From NCBI GenBank assembly GCA_046313915.1, contig JBKBXX010000001.1, positions 17,577 to 81,576 of the forward strand: 64,000 nt of DNA, given 5' to 3'. The position numbers and the translations under genes were made by a program. How positions within the stretch are numbered: position 1 is the stretch's first letter; every line of letters starts with the position of its first letter. The stretch comes from CAKKQX01 sp046313915. Lineage in GTDB: Bacteria; Pseudomonadota; Gammaproteobacteria; Burkholderiales; SG8-41. The notes beneath the pieces are model-generated. The model saw only the letters and a program-made list of their open reading frames with translations. It made no database searches and was not told where the DNA came from. Below are positions 1 through 8,666 of this stretch, piece after piece.

Positions 1-1057
1 GTCTGGCCATGCCTATCGACCATCGATAAGGCCGGTTGGATTTGCGCACGATCACCGGCATCACGGCGTTGTGGCCCTTGATGGCGAATTCGACCGCCGC
101 CTTGCCAACCGCATAGGCTTGCTGGACGTCCGTTTTCGAGGCGATATGGCGTGCCGAGCGCTGCAGGTAGTCGGCGACCGCCCAGTGATATTTGTAGCCG
201 AGCTGGTCCTTGACCAGATTGGCGATCAGCGGCGCGACCCCGCCCAGCTGCGCGTGGCCGAATGCGTCTTTCAGGCCCGACTCGGACAGGAATTTGCCCT
301 CGGCATTGCGCAGGCCTTCCGAAACGCCGATCGTGCAATAGCCATGGCGCTTGACCACCTGGTCGACGCGGGCGAGGAACTTCGCGGGATCGAAAGGGAT
401 TTCGGGAAACAGCAGGATGTGCGGTGCGTCGCCTTCCCGTTCCGCGGCGAGACCGCAGGCCGCCGTGATCCAGCCGGCATGGCGGCCCATCACCTCCAGC
501 ACGAATACTTTGGTCGAAGTGCGCGCCATCGATGCGACGTCGAAGCCGGCTTCGCGGATGCTGGTGGCCACATATTTCGCGACTGAACCGAAACCCGGGC
601 AGTTGTCGGTGACGACGAGATCGTTATCGACGGTCTTGGGAATGCCGATGCAGTTGAGCGGATAACCGAGCTTCGCGGAAAGCTGCGACACTTTCCAGGC
701 GGTATCGGCGGAATCATTGCCGCCGTTGTAGAAAAAATAACCAACGTTGTGCGCCCTGAACACGGCGATCAGCCGTTCGTATTGGGCGCGGTTTTCTTCC
801 AGCCCTTTCAGCTTGTAGCGGCACGAGCCGAAAGCACCGGCCGGTGTATGGCGCAGCGCCCGGATCGCCGCAGGCGTTTCGCGGGAAGTGTCGATCAGAT
901 CTTCGGTGAGTACGCCGATGATGCCGTCACGGCCGGCAAGCACTTTACCGATGCGATCGTCGTACTTGCGCGCGGTTTCGATCACGCCGCACGCGGTGGC
1001 GTTGATCACTGCGGTCACTCCGCCCGACTGGGCGTAGATGGCATTACGCTTGGCCAT
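1..1057 (-). CDS. pfp: PPi-dependent 6-phosphofructokinase, C-terminus cut by window edge
   Basis: Interconverts fructose 6-phosphate and fructose 1,6-bisphosphate using pyrophosphate, a reversible cytosolic step of glycolysis. The reverse-strand frame opens at an ATG at 1057 (MAKRNAIYAQSGGVTAVINA) and stays open to base 1, giving about 352 residues of a family usually near 400. The PPi-type signatures are present: GGNDSADTA near residue 110 and IGIPKTVDND, where the lysine replaces the residue found in ATP-dependent enzymes. The visible end reads RKSNRPYRWSIG, close to the normal C-terminus, so perhaps 50 residues are missing. The frame was read by hand from the complement. The family assignment is firm. 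Confidence 0.9.
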   Translation of the reverse strand, partial: MAKRNAIYAQSGGVTAVINATACGVIETARKYDDRIGKVLAGRDGIIGVLTEDLIDTSRETPAAIRALRHTPAGAFGSCRYKLKGLEENRAQYERLIAVFRAHNVGYFFYNGGNDSADTAWKVSQLSAKLGYPLNCIGIPKTVDNDLVVTDNCPGFGSVAKYVATSIREAGFDVASMARTSTKVFVLEVMGRHAGWITAACGLAAEREGDAPHILLFPEIPFDPAKFLARVDQVVKRHGYCTIGVSEGLRNAEGKFLSESGLKDAFGHAQLGGVAPLIANLVKDQLGYKYHWAVADYLQRSARHIASKTDVQQAYAVGKAAVEFAIKGHNAVMPVIVRKSNRPYRWSIGMAR

Positions 1058-1170
1058 GGGACTATTGCGTGTTTCGTGTCTGGAAAAAACGATATTCTAG
1101 CACACGGCTTCGCAGGTAAAAACATTGGGAATCAATGCCTTGAATTTGATCCCGTGTGCCGCACGCCGCA

Positions 1171-1536
1171 TTACAGATCGGCGCCGGTCTTGCCGGAAGT
1201 GGCGCCGGCGCGATTTTTTTCGTGATCGGCCTGCAGCCTGAGGGTGATGGTCACGCACTCGGCGAGATCATCGAAATCACGCCCGGTGCCGTACTGCTCG
1301 GTGGCCGAATAATAGAATTGGCTGCGAAAGCGGGTTGCGGCGATCTTGAATATCACGAACTCCACGCCGCGCTCCTCCCAGTAAAAGGTGGGGCACAGCG
1401 TGATTTGGGGGGAAGTCGGGTCCAGCCTGACTTCGCTGTCAGCGAGTTCGACCTGCACCCGCTTGGCATAACGCTCCTGGAGCGCGCTTTCGACCACCCA
1501 GCGGTCGGCGGCGGTGAAATCCGGTATTTGTTTCAC
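1171..1536 (-). CDS. Conserved hypothetical protein, 121 aa
   Basis: Unrecognised small soluble protein. Its ATG overlaps the stop of adk by four bases (ATGA, 1533-1536), so it is almost certainly translationally coupled to adk and real. The sequence is hydrophilic with an aromatic and acidic middle (CPTFYWEERGVEFVIFKI) and no signal peptide, membrane segment or metal-binding motif. The lysine- and glycine-rich tail looks disordered. I cannot assign a function. Confidence 0.7.
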   Translation of the reverse strand: MKQIPDFTAADRWVVESALQERYAKRVQVELADSEVRLDPTSPQITLCPTFYWEERGVEFVIFKIAATRFRSQFYYSATEQYGTGRDFDDLAECVTITLRLQADHEKNRAGATSGKTGADL

Positions 1537-2201
1537 GGGGGCGATTTGGCCGCCAGGGCGGCGAACAGTTTGTCGCGGATATGCTCGACCGAGCCGCGGC
1601 CGTAGATGTTGACGTATTTCGGGGCGCGCGGATCGCCCGACGCGGCCCAGTCCATGTAGTACTGGATCAGGGGTTTGGTTTGTGAGTGATAGGTGGCGAT
1701 GCGCTTTCTGACGGTTTCTTCCTGGTCGTCGGGACGCTGCACCAGGTCTTCACCCGTCACGTCGTCCTTGCCGGGCACTTTCGGCGGCTTGAATTCGACG
1801 TGGTAGCTGCGTCCCGAGGCCGGGTGCACGCGGCGTCCGCTCATGCGGCGCAGGATTTCCTGGTCGCCGACTTCGATTTCGATCACGAAATCGATGTCGA
1901 TTCCCGCTTCGCGCAGCGCTTCTGCCTGCGGGATGGTGCGCGGGAAGCCGTCGATGATGAAGCCATGGGCGCAATCGGGCTCCTTGATGCGCTGCTTGAC
2001 CAGTTCGATGACCACGTGATCGGGGACCAGGTCGCCTTTGTCCATGTATTTTTTTGCTTCCATGCCGAGCGGGGTGCCGGCCTTGATCGCGGCGCGCAGC
2101 ATGTCACCGGTCGAGATCTGGGGAATCTTGTACTTCTCGATCAGGAATTGCGCCTGTGTGCCTTTTCCGGCACCGGGCATACCTAACAGCAGGATACGCA
2201 T
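1533..2201 (-). CDS. adk: Adenylate kinase
   Basis: Catalyses ATP + AMP to 2 ADP in the cytosol. The 222-residue length is typical of the long bacterial form. The P-loop is at the very N-terminus (GMPGAGKGTQ, residues 7-16), followed by the AMP-binding ISTGDMLR segment, the DGFPRT motif near residue 85 and an LID domain without zinc cysteines (GRRVHPASGRSYH). The downstream 121-aa gene overlaps it by 4 bp. It follows kdsB on the same strand after about 160 bp, and that gap contains AT-rich TTTATAC repeats on the minus strand that could hold its promoter. Confidence 0.97.
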   Translation of the reverse strand: MRILLLGMPGAGKGTQAQFLIEKYKIPQISTGDMLRAAIKAGTPLGMEAKKYMDKGDLVPDHVVIELVKQRIKEPDCAHGFIIDGFPRTIPQAEALREAGIDIDFVIEIEVGDQEILRRMSGRRVHPASGRSYHVEFKPPKVPGKDDVTGEDLVQRPDDQEETVRKRIATYHSQTKPLIQYYMDWAASGDPRAPKYVNIYGRGSVEHIRDKLFAALAAKSPP

Positions 2202-2363
2202 GGGTTGGGGAACTCGGGAGCGGTTGTTGCGGCAGCGACCCGCGGTGCCATCATCTGAAACATCGGCCTGGAACGAAGCCGGCGGGCAGTCATAAGGCCG
2301 CTTTATTCATGTATAAAGTCGAAGTATAAACGGATTTGGGTTCCGGCAAAACCTGCCCCCGTC

Positions 2364-3185
2364 TCAGGCGTTGGCGAGCAGCTGCACGATCCGTTGCAGA
2401 TCTTCCGGCGTGTCCACTCCGGGCGGGGAAGGGTGGGGACTCACGGTGACGCTGATGCGGTAACCATGCCACAGCACGCGCAATTGCTCGAGCGCTTCGA
2501 ATTGTTCGAGCGGCGAAGGCGCGAGCGTTGGATAACGCGCGAGAAATCCGGCGCGGTAACCATAGATTCCGACGTGACGGTACGCGGGCATGCCGGCGGG
2601 CAGCGCGGCGATGTCGCCGGCATGGGCACCCGTCGCGGGATCGTAGAGGCGCGCAAACGCATCCCGCGCGAAAGGAATGGGGGCGCGGCTGAAATAGAGC
2701 GCGTAGCCGTTACGATCGCAGACCACCTTGACGATGTGGGGGTTGAAAATGTCGGGTGGATTTTCGAGCGGGTGGCATGCCGTCGCCACCTCCGCATCGG
2801 CGTGATCGTAGAGGTTTTGCGCCACCGTCCTGATCAGTTCCGGCGCGATCAGCGGCTCGTCGCCCTGGATGTTGACGACGATGTGGCGCGCGTCGTGGCC
2901 GCGCCGTTGCGATACTTCGGCTACGCGCTCGGTGCCGGAAACGTGATCGCTTCGCGTCATCACCGCTTCGTAGCCGTGTTGTTTCACCGCGGCGGCGATT
3001 CCGGGATGGTCGGTGGCCACCAGCACTTCGGCGGCGCCGCTGCGGCTGGCGCGCTCGGCGACGCGCACCACCATGGGCTTGCCGGCGATGTCGGCGAGCG
3101 GCTTGCCCGGGAAGCGCGATGAGGCGTAGCGCGCGGGGATGACGACCGAGAACTTCACGGCGTGAAATGCGCGGACGTCGGCCAT
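2364..3185 (-). CDS. kdsB: 3-deoxy-manno-octulosonate cytidylyltransferase
   Basis: Activates KDO with CTP to CMP-KDO for lipopolysaccharide inner-core synthesis. The N-terminal nucleotidyltransferase motif VVIPARYASSRFPGKPL and later NIQGDEPLI are diagnostic. The ATG at 3185 gives 273 aa, about 20 longer than usual. A GTG at 3158 (before KFSVVIPARY) would give a more typical 264 aa. Neither has a clear Shine-Dalgarno, so the start is uncertain. It lies 38 bp after the Trm112-like gene, in a run with lpxK that groups LPS functions. Confidence 0.95.
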   Translation of the reverse strand: MADVRAFHAVKFSVVIPARYASSRFPGKPLADIAGKPMVVRVAERASRSGAAEVLVATDHPGIAAAVKQHGYEAVMTRSDHVSGTERVAEVSQRRGHDARHIVVNIQGDEPLIAPELIRTVAQNLYDHADAEVATACHPLENPPDIFNPHIVKVVCDRNGYALYFSRAPIPFARDAFARLYDPATGAHAGDIAALPAGMPAYRHVGIYGYRAGFLARYPTLAPSPLEQFEALEQLRVLWHGYRISVTVSPHPSPPGVDTPEDLQRIVQLLANA

Positions 3186-3223
3186 GAAGCGTGGCGCAGC
3201 ATGGCGGTTCTACGGTTCACTTT

Positions 3224-3403
3224 TTACGGCTCTTCTTGCGGCGCCAGCTGGCGTGCTTCGTCTTCGAGCATGACCGGGATGCCGTCCTTGACCGGATAGG
3301 CGAGACGGCACGGCTTGCAGATCAGCTCGTTCTCGGTTTTTTTGTAAACCAGCGACCCCTTGCACAACGGGCACACCAGAATGTCGAGCAGCTTGCTGTC
3401 CAT
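3224..3403 (-). CDS. Trm112-family small protein, 59 aa
   Basis: A 59-residue protein read by hand: it starts MDSKLLDILVCPLCKG and has a second cysteine pair CKPC followed by RLAYPVKDGIPVML. This is the Trm112/YcaR pattern of a four-cysteine zinc-ribbon-like fold ending in a strand with GIPVM. Members are classically encoded between lpxK and kdsB, as here: one base after the lpxK stop and 38 bp before kdsB. In eukaryotes and archaea Trm112 activates methyltransferases. The role of the bacterial version is not settled. It is easily missed because of its size. Confidence 0.93.
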   Translation of the reverse strand: MDSKLLDILVCPLCKGSLVYKKTENELICKPCRLAYPVKDGIPVMLEDEARQLAPQEEP

Positions 3404-3404
3404 T

Positions 3405-4403
3405 TCACTTTCCCAGTTTTTTCAGCACCAGTTCGCCGAATGCCGGATCGATTTCGGCCTCGACCCGCAGCACCCAGTGCTTTTCGGTGGCGAATGGACG
3501 GCATTTTACCGCATCTTTCTCGGTCATCACGACAAAGTCGGCGTCATCGCAGGCGAGTTCGCCGGCGCTGAACGCGTGGTGATCGGGAAAAGGATGGGCA
3601 GTAAAGGTGAGCCCCAGGCGCTGCAGCAGCTCGAAGAAACGTCGGGGATTGCCGATGCCGGCGATTGCGTGAACGCGGCGGTTCATGAATTGTTCCGCCA
3701 CGGCCTTGTGATCGGGATTGAGCAGATTGTAAAAACCGCGGCTTTGCAGCGTCATGGCGAACGCCGGGGGCGCGCCTGTCCGCAGTCCGACCCCCGCCGA
3801 CTGGCTGACATTGACCACGATGGCGTCGACCGCAGCAAGACGGGTTGCCGGTTCGCGCAACGGGCCCGCCGGGAGCAGCCGCGCGTTGCCGAGGCCGCGC
3901 GCGCCGTCGATGACTGCGATCTCGAGGTCGCGCTGCAGGGCGTAATGCTGCAGGCCGTCGTCGCTGACGATGACGTCGCATTCGGGGTGCGCCTGCAGCA
4001 GTGCCCGTGCCGCGGCGACACGATCGGCGCCGACCCACACCGGGACGTTGGCGCGTTGTGCCAGCATCACCGGTTCATCGCCGCACGAGGCGACATCGCT
4101 GGCGGCGGTGACCGCGCGCGGTGAGGCGCCGCGTCTGCCGTAGCCGCGACTGACGATGCCGGGGCGCAGGCCGTGCTCACGCAGGAAATTCACCAGCCAC
4201 AGCACGAGCGGGGTTTTGCCGGTGCCGCCGACAGTGATGTTGCCGACGACGACGACTGCGACCGGCAGCCTCGCTGCGGGAAGAATGCCGGCGCGATAGA
4301 GCGCGCGGCGCAACTTTACCGCCAGCAGGAAAAACAGGCTTAAAGGGTAGAGGAAAAACCCCAGCAGGGTGACGCGCTGCCAGTGTCGTTCGAGCCAGTT
4401 CAT
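3405..4403 (-). CDS. lpxK: Tetraacyldisaccharide 4'-kinase
   Basis: Phosphorylates the lipid A disaccharide precursor at the 4' position on the inner face of the inner membrane. It has an N-terminal hydrophobic helix (LLGFFLYPLSLFFLLAVKL, residues 14-32), then the VGNITVGGTGKTPLV P-loop near residue 55 and VSDDGLQHY near residue 150. The 332-aa length is normal. The ATG at 4403 lies just after a heptamer repeat tract. It is followed by the Trm112-like gene and kdsB, a cell-envelope grouping common in beta- and gammaproteobacteria. Confidence 0.97.
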   Translation of the reverse strand: MNWLERHWQRVTLLGFFLYPLSLFFLLAVKLRRALYRAGILPAARLPVAVVVVGNITVGGTGKTPLVLWLVNFLREHGLRPGIVSRGYGRRGASPRAVTAASDVASCGDEPVMLAQRANVPVWVGADRVAAARALLQAHPECDVIVSDDGLQHYALQRDLEIAVIDGARGLGNARLLPAGPLREPATRLAAVDAIVVNVSQSAGVGLRTGAPPAFAMTLQSRGFYNLLNPDHKAVAEQFMNRRVHAIAGIGNPRRFFELLQRLGLTFTAHPFPDHHAFSAGELACDDADFVVMTEKDAVKCRPFATEKHWVLRVEAEIDPAFGELVLKKLGK

Positions 4404-4424
4404 CGGGGGACGTAAGCAGCCAGC

Positions 4425-4471
4425 GTGAGCGGTAAGCGGGGAAAAGCGGTGATTTGCCGCTTACGGCTCAC
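4425..4471. repeat. Heptamer-type inverted repeat between exbD and lpxK
   Basis: Two 15-base arms (4425-4439 and 4457-4471) match as an inverted repeat at 14 of 15 positions around a 17-base spacer. The arms are built from GTGAGCG and GTAAGCG heptamers. It fills the gap between the exbD stop and the lpxK start on the minus strand. It could form a strong hairpin, but no T-run follows it. The same heptamer theme recurs at 11114, 51182 and 58634. Confidence 0.75.
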
Positions 4472-4474
4472 CGC

Positions 4475-4894
4475 TTATTTCTGTCCTGCCTGGGTGGTGA
4501 AAGTGATTTTGCCATAGCCGGCGATGCGCGCCGCTTCCATCACGTTGATCACGGCCTGGTGCGGGGAATTGGCGTCGGCGCTGATGACGATCACCGGTTC
4601 CTTCATGTCGCCGGCGGCGCGCCGCAATTCCTGGCTGAAAGCCGCGGCGCCGCTGAAAACGACGGGCGATCTGTTGATCGCATACCTGCCGTGGGCATCG
4701 ATGGCGACGTCGATCTGGGCCGGGCGCTCGGAAGGGGTGCCCGCCTCGGCGCTCGGCAGATTGATCTGCAACTCGGCGAAGCGCGAGTAAGTGGTGGTGA
4801 CCATGAGGAAGATCAGTATCACCAGCAACACGTCGATCAGCGGAATGAAATTGATTTCCGGATCTTCGCGAACGGAACGCGACTGGAATTTCAT
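4475..4894 (-). CDS. exbD: Biopolymer transport protein ExbD/TolR
   Basis: Inner-membrane partner of ExbB that transduces proton motive force to a TonB- or Tol-type energiser. One N-terminal transmembrane helix (INFIPLIDVLLVILIFLMVTT, about residues 14-34) contains the functionally critical aspartate of the family, followed by a periplasmic domain. The 139-aa length is standard. It starts 6 bp after exbB and is clearly co-transcribed. No tonB is present in the window, so whether the pair serves TonB or a Tol-like system is not resolved. Confidence 0.93.
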   Translation of the reverse strand: MKFQSRSVREDPEINFIPLIDVLLVILIFLMVTTTYSRFAELQINLPSAEAGTPSERPAQIDVAIDAHGRYAINRSPVVFSGAAAFSQELRRAAGDMKEPVIVISADANSPHQAVINVMEAARIAGYGKITFTTQAGQK

Positions 4895-4900
4895 TGCCGG

Positions 4901-5509
4901 CTACACCTGGCGTTCGCCGTGGATGATTTCCACCAGCTTGACCGCCTGCATTTCCATCTCGATCAGCAGCGCGTCGACCTTGGCGCGGAAATGGCGGTAG
5001 AAAATCATGCTCGGCACTGCGACGACCAGGCCGAAGGCGGTGTTGTAGAGCGCAATTGAAATGCCGTGCGCGAGTACCAGCGGATTGCCGCCTTGCGGCG
5101 ATTGCGAGCCGAAAATCTCGATCATGCCGACGACGGTGCCGAAAAGACCGAGCAGGGGGGCGATGGCGGCAATGGTTCCCAGGCTGGTGAGGAAGCGCTC
5201 GAGCTCGTGGGCCACACCGTGTCCTGCTTCCTCGATCGCCTCCTTCATGATCGCCGGCGTGCTTCTGACGTTCTTGAGCCCGGCGGCGAATACTTGACCC
5301 AGCGGCGAACCGGCGGAAAGACGTTCCAGCATCTGCGGCGTCACGCCGTTCTGGCGGTATTCCTGCGTTACCTCGAGCAGCAGATTCCTGGGGACGATCA
5401 GCGATTGCCGCAACGACCAGCAACGTTCGCCGATGATGGCCAGGGCGATGACGGAGGAGATGATCAGCGGCCAGATCGGCCAGCCGGCGGCTTCAATGAT
5501 GGCAAACAA
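4901..5509 (-). CDS. exbB: MotA/TolQ/ExbB proton channel family protein
   Basis: Three-helix proton channel subunit. TM1 is at residues 11-27, and TM2 and TM3 lie within the conserved block LGTIAAIAPLLGLFGTVVGM (about 110-129) and ISIALYNTAFGLVVAVPSMIFY. The 202-aa length fits ExbB. It is the first gene of a minus-strand run exbB-exbD-lpxK-trm112-kdsB-adk. Its upstream region is a 390-bp AT-rich gap shared with the divergent xseA. Confidence 0.94.
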   Translation of the reverse strand: MFAIIEAAGWPIWPLIISSVIALAIIGERCWSLRQSLIVPRNLLLEVTQEYRQNGVTPQMLERLSAGSPLGQVFAAGLKNVRSTPAIMKEAIEEAGHGVAHELERFLTSLGTIAAIAPLLGLFGTVVGMIEIFGSQSPQGGNPLVLAHGISIALYNTAFGLVVAVPSMIFYRHFRAKVDALLIEMEMQAVKLVEIIHGERQV

Positions 5510-5899
5510 GGCGATGCTCCGTGAAAAGTGGCCGTAACTCTATCCGGCTGACGGTTTTTCAGCAAGGCCGGAATCCAGAATTTTGGTTATGAAATTTTTT
5601 TAAGCGCATCATGCACAACAGGTTTTTTGTTTGTCCACAAAGTTTGTGGATAACCATGTGAATATTCTGTAAGCAGATTCGCTAAGTAAGTTTTTCATAT
5701 GGTTTTTTTTGCCGCGCCCAAGTTTTGTGCGGAAATTATATGCTTAATAATCAATGAGTTGTATCGGCAATCCGATAATCATGGAAAACATGACCGACTC
5801 TCGTGCCGAAGCCGCAATTACTGTGGATGGTACAGCAGACTCGCCGGAAAACGGCGAACGCCGAAATCATGCGAAAATCCGCGATGTTAGAATGGGACC
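5510..5899. promoter_or_regulatory. AT-rich divergent intergenic region with an inverted pair of DnaA-box-like sites
   Basis: This 390-bp gap between divergent exbB and xseA is much more AT-rich than the rest of the window, especially 5570-5765. At 5645-5653 the minus strand reads TTATCCACA, the perfect DnaA-box consensus. At 5631-5639 the plus strand reads TTGTCCACA, one mismatch away. Together they embed a perfect palindrome TCCACAAA-G-TTTGTGGA at 5634-5650. It must also hold the promoters of both flanking genes. No convincing coding sequence is seen. Confidence 0.55.
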
Positions 5900-7237
5900 A
5901 TGCTCGATTTTCGCGCAGTCTTGTCGCCGGCGGTGATCACGGTCGGCGAACTCAACCGCCTGGCCAGAGAAGCGCTGGAGCAGCAGCTTCCGCTGATGTG
6001 GGTGGCAGGAGAAATCTCCAATTTCAAACGCTACGATTCCGGGCATTGTTATTTCACGTTGAAAGACGCGGTGGCGCAGGTCGATTGCGTGATGTTCCGT
6101 CACAAGGCACAGTATCTCGAATGGCTGCCGGAAAACGGCATGCAGGTCGAGGTACGGGCCTTGCCGACGCTTTACGAAGCCCGCGGCAAATTCCAGCTCA
6201 ATGTCGAAAACGTGCGCCGGGCGGGACTTGGCGCGCTTTACGAAGCGTTCGAAAAGCTCAAGGCCAAGCTAAAGAAGGAAGGCCTGTTTGACGCAGTGCG
6301 CAAGCAGCCGCTGCCGGCGTTTCCGCGCGCAGTCGGCATCGTGACCTCGCCTCAGGCGGCGGCGCTGCGCGACGTGCTGACCACGCTCAGGCGCCGCATG
6401 CCTGCGCTGCCGGTGATTGTCTATCCGGCGCCGGTGCAGGGTGAGGGTGCTGCGCAAAAAATCGCCCAGGCCATTGCGGTGGCGGGCGCACGCGGCGAAT
6501 GCGATGTGCTCATCGTTTGCCGCGGCGGCGGCAGCATCGAGGATCTGTGGGCTTACAACGAAGAGGTGGTGGCGCGCGCGATCGCCGCCTGTCCGGTCCC
6601 GGTGGTGAGCGGCGTCGGGCACGAGACCGATTTCACCATTGCCGATTTCGTGGCTGCCGCGCGCGCGCCGACGCCGACCGCCGCGGCGCAGCTCGTGAGT
6701 CCGGACCGTGCCGAGCTCGCGCAGCGGCTCGCGCACTGGCGGCACCGGCTCGCCCGCATGGCCGGACGCATGCTGGAAGAGCGCATGCAGCGGCTCGATT
6801 ACCTGTCGCGGCGGCTCACGCATCCGGGCGAGCGCATCAGGAACCAGACGCAGCATTTGCAGCATCTGGCAAGCCGTCTGCGCAGCGCGGCACGGCGCGA
6901 GGTGGAAAGCGGTTTATGGCGCGTGCGCGACCTCGCGCAGCAACTCGCCGCGGCCCGTCCGGACCTCGATGCGCTGGCAAGGCACAGCGATGAGGCGGCG
7001 CGGCGGCTGCGACAGGCGGCGCGCGATCGGCTCCGGACTGCCGCCATCCGGCTCGCGGGGCTCGAGGCCCATCTCAGGCATCTCAATCCGCAGCAGGTGC
7101 TGGAGCGCGGCTACAGCATCGCCGCGACCGCGGATGGCAGAATCGTGCGCGACAGCGCGCAGATTGCGATCGGCGCAGAACTGACCATCACTTTCGCCCG
7201 GGGGCGGGCCGCTGCCGAGGTGAAGCGCAAGGGCTGA
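5900..7237 (+). CDS. xseA: Exodeoxyribonuclease VII large subunit
   Basis: Large subunit of the bidirectional single-strand exonuclease. The N-terminal OB-fold (VAGEISNFKRYDSGHCYFTLKD, residues 35-56) is followed by the catalytic domain with IVTSPQAAALRDVL, CRGGGSIEDLWAYNEE and GVGHETDFTIADFVAAARAPTPTAAA, all family signatures. A long helical, arginine-rich region runs from about 280 to 400. The 445-aa length is normal. It converges on the nitronate monooxygenase gene with only 4 bp between stop codons. xseB is not in the window. Confidence 0.97.
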   Translation: MLDFRAVLSPAVITVGELNRLAREALEQQLPLMWVAGEISNFKRYDSGHCYFTLKDAVAQVDCVMFRHKAQYLEWLPENGMQVEVRALPTLYEARGKFQLNVENVRRAGLGALYEAFEKLKAKLKKEGLFDAVRKQPLPAFPRAVGIVTSPQAAALRDVLTTLRRRMPALPVIVYPAPVQGEGAAQKIAQAIAVAGARGECDVLIVCRGGGSIEDLWAYNEEVVARAIAACPVPVVSGVGHETDFTIADFVAAARAPTPTAAAQLVSPDRAELAQRLAHWRHRLARMAGRMLEERMQRLDYLSRRLTHPGERIRNQTQHLQHLASRLRSAARREVESGLWRVRDLAQQLAAARPDLDALARHSDEAARRLRQAARDRLRTAAIRLAGLEAHLRHLNPQQVLERGYSIAATADGRIVRDSAQIAIGAELTITFARGRAAAEVKRKG

Positions 7238-7241
7238 GAGA

Positions 7242-8489
7242 TCAGGGCGGCAGCGCGATTTTCTGGTCGGTGCTGAATTGATAATCGCGGAACACGTGCT
7301 CTGCGCTGAGCAACTGATAGCTGCCGTCGGGCAGGCGCCGCGAGGTGTCCTTGAGGCGGTAGGTGTTGTGCCCGCAAGTCCAGCAGTCGAAATTGCGCAT
7401 GGCGGTGCACAGGCAGGTCTTGTCCATCACCGAGATCTTTTTCGCGTTCGGGTGGGCGGCGACCTCGCGGTTGTAAGCCGTGATGTAGGCGCAATTGCCC
7501 GAGCCGTCGAGCAGATAGCCATAGGCCTCGCAATTGGGCCGGATGCCGGCGCCGATCGCCGGGCTGCCCTTCAGCATGCGCATCGGATAGCCGGTCGGCG
7601 AGATCGTGTTGACTTCGATGTCGTCTTCGTTCGCCTTGAAGTATTCCTGTTTCACCCTGGCGGGCAGGCCGCACTCGTGCGTCACGGTAAAGCGCGTCGC
7701 CACCTGTACCGCCGCGGCGCCCATCTCGAGATAGGACACGGCGTCGCTGCCGGTGAAAATGCCGCCTGCCGGAATCAGCGGAATGTCCAGTTCTTCCGAC
7801 CGCAGGTATTGCAGGATTTCGGCCACGATCGTGCGCAGGTCGTATTTTGTCCAGTCGTCGATGCCGAAGCCGAGATGGCCGCCGGCGAGCGGCCCTTCGA
7901 CGACGATGTAGTCGGGCAGCCGGCCGAGCCTTGCATTCTTGCGCAGGAACAGCTGCAGCGCCCGCAGCGACGAGACGATGATGCCGAGTTTGGCATCCCG
8001 GAAACGCGGATGGTCGGCGATCAGCGCGAACGAGCCGAGATGCAGCCCGGCTGAAAGCGTGATACCGTCGATGCCGGCGTCGAGCGCGGCGGACAGACGC
8101 ACGCGCAGCGTTTCGCGCGGGGCGTTCATCGTGAGTTTTTCCATGCAGTTCACAAAGATCAGCCCGTCGCCGCGCTTGGCTTCCATCGTCCGGCCGACGT
8201 GGCTGTGGGTTGCTTCCGCAAGCCGGTCGAGATCGAACAGCACCTTGGATTTGTCGGAGCTCGCGACATTGTATTTGTAGAGCTTGCTCTTTTCCCTGAC
8301 GAAATGCGTCCGGAAGCGCCGGTCGGAGACGGTCTGCACCATGGCATCGGAAATGTGACCGATGCCGCCCAGCCGCGCGGCCTCGAGCGCGAGCTCGGCC
8401 GTCGAGATGTCCACCCCCATTCCGCCCACCACGATCGGCACCAGTTCTCTTTTGCCGAAGCGCAGGCGAAAATCATCCACACGTTTCAT
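7242..8489 (-). CDS. Nitronate monooxygenase / 2-nitropropane dioxygenase family flavoprotein
   Basis: FMN-dependent TIM-barrel enzyme of the family that oxidises nitronates. Members also include enoyl-reductase-like proteins, so the substrate is uncertain. Visible motifs are the N-terminal VPIVVGGMGVDIS, VEGPLAGGHLG near residue 200 (the typical flavin-site GxxxGGH), IPAGGIFTG and MGAAAVQVATRF. The C-terminal extension carries a cysteine-rich segment, CLCTAMRNFDCWTCGHNTYR, unusual for classical members and possibly a metal site. The length is 415 aa. Convergent with xseA. Confidence 0.85.
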   Translation of the reverse strand: MKRVDDFRLRFGKRELVPIVVGGMGVDISTAELALEAARLGGIGHISDAMVQTVSDRRFRTHFVREKSKLYKYNVASSDKSKVLFDLDRLAEATHSHVGRTMEAKRGDGLIFVNCMEKLTMNAPRETLRVRLSAALDAGIDGITLSAGLHLGSFALIADHPRFRDAKLGIIVSSLRALQLFLRKNARLGRLPDYIVVEGPLAGGHLGFGIDDWTKYDLRTIVAEILQYLRSEELDIPLIPAGGIFTGSDAVSYLEMGAAAVQVATRFTVTHECGLPARVKQEYFKANEDDIEVNTISPTGYPMRMLKGSPAIGAGIRPNCEAYGYLLDGSGNCAYITAYNREVAAHPNAKKISVMDKTCLCTAMRNFDCWTCGHNTYRLKDTSRRLPDGSYQLLSAEHVFRDYQFSTDQKIALPP

Positions 8490-8666
8490 AGTCCTGTATG
8501 GGTACGGTCGATATAAAGGGGTGCTATTCTATCCGATTTACGGTGTCGTCATTGATACAATCCCGTCAGGGATTTGCCGCGCGGTGCGGCGGGCGCGGAA
8601 TGGCGGCGTACAACGTATCTGAAAACAACGCGACGGCGGGCAAACAAAAGGAAAGGATGGAACGCC

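Noticed and set aside
5631..5653. Replication origin.
   Set aside because: Only two DnaA-like sites, no dnaA, dnaN or gidA nearby; the neighbours are xseA and exbB.
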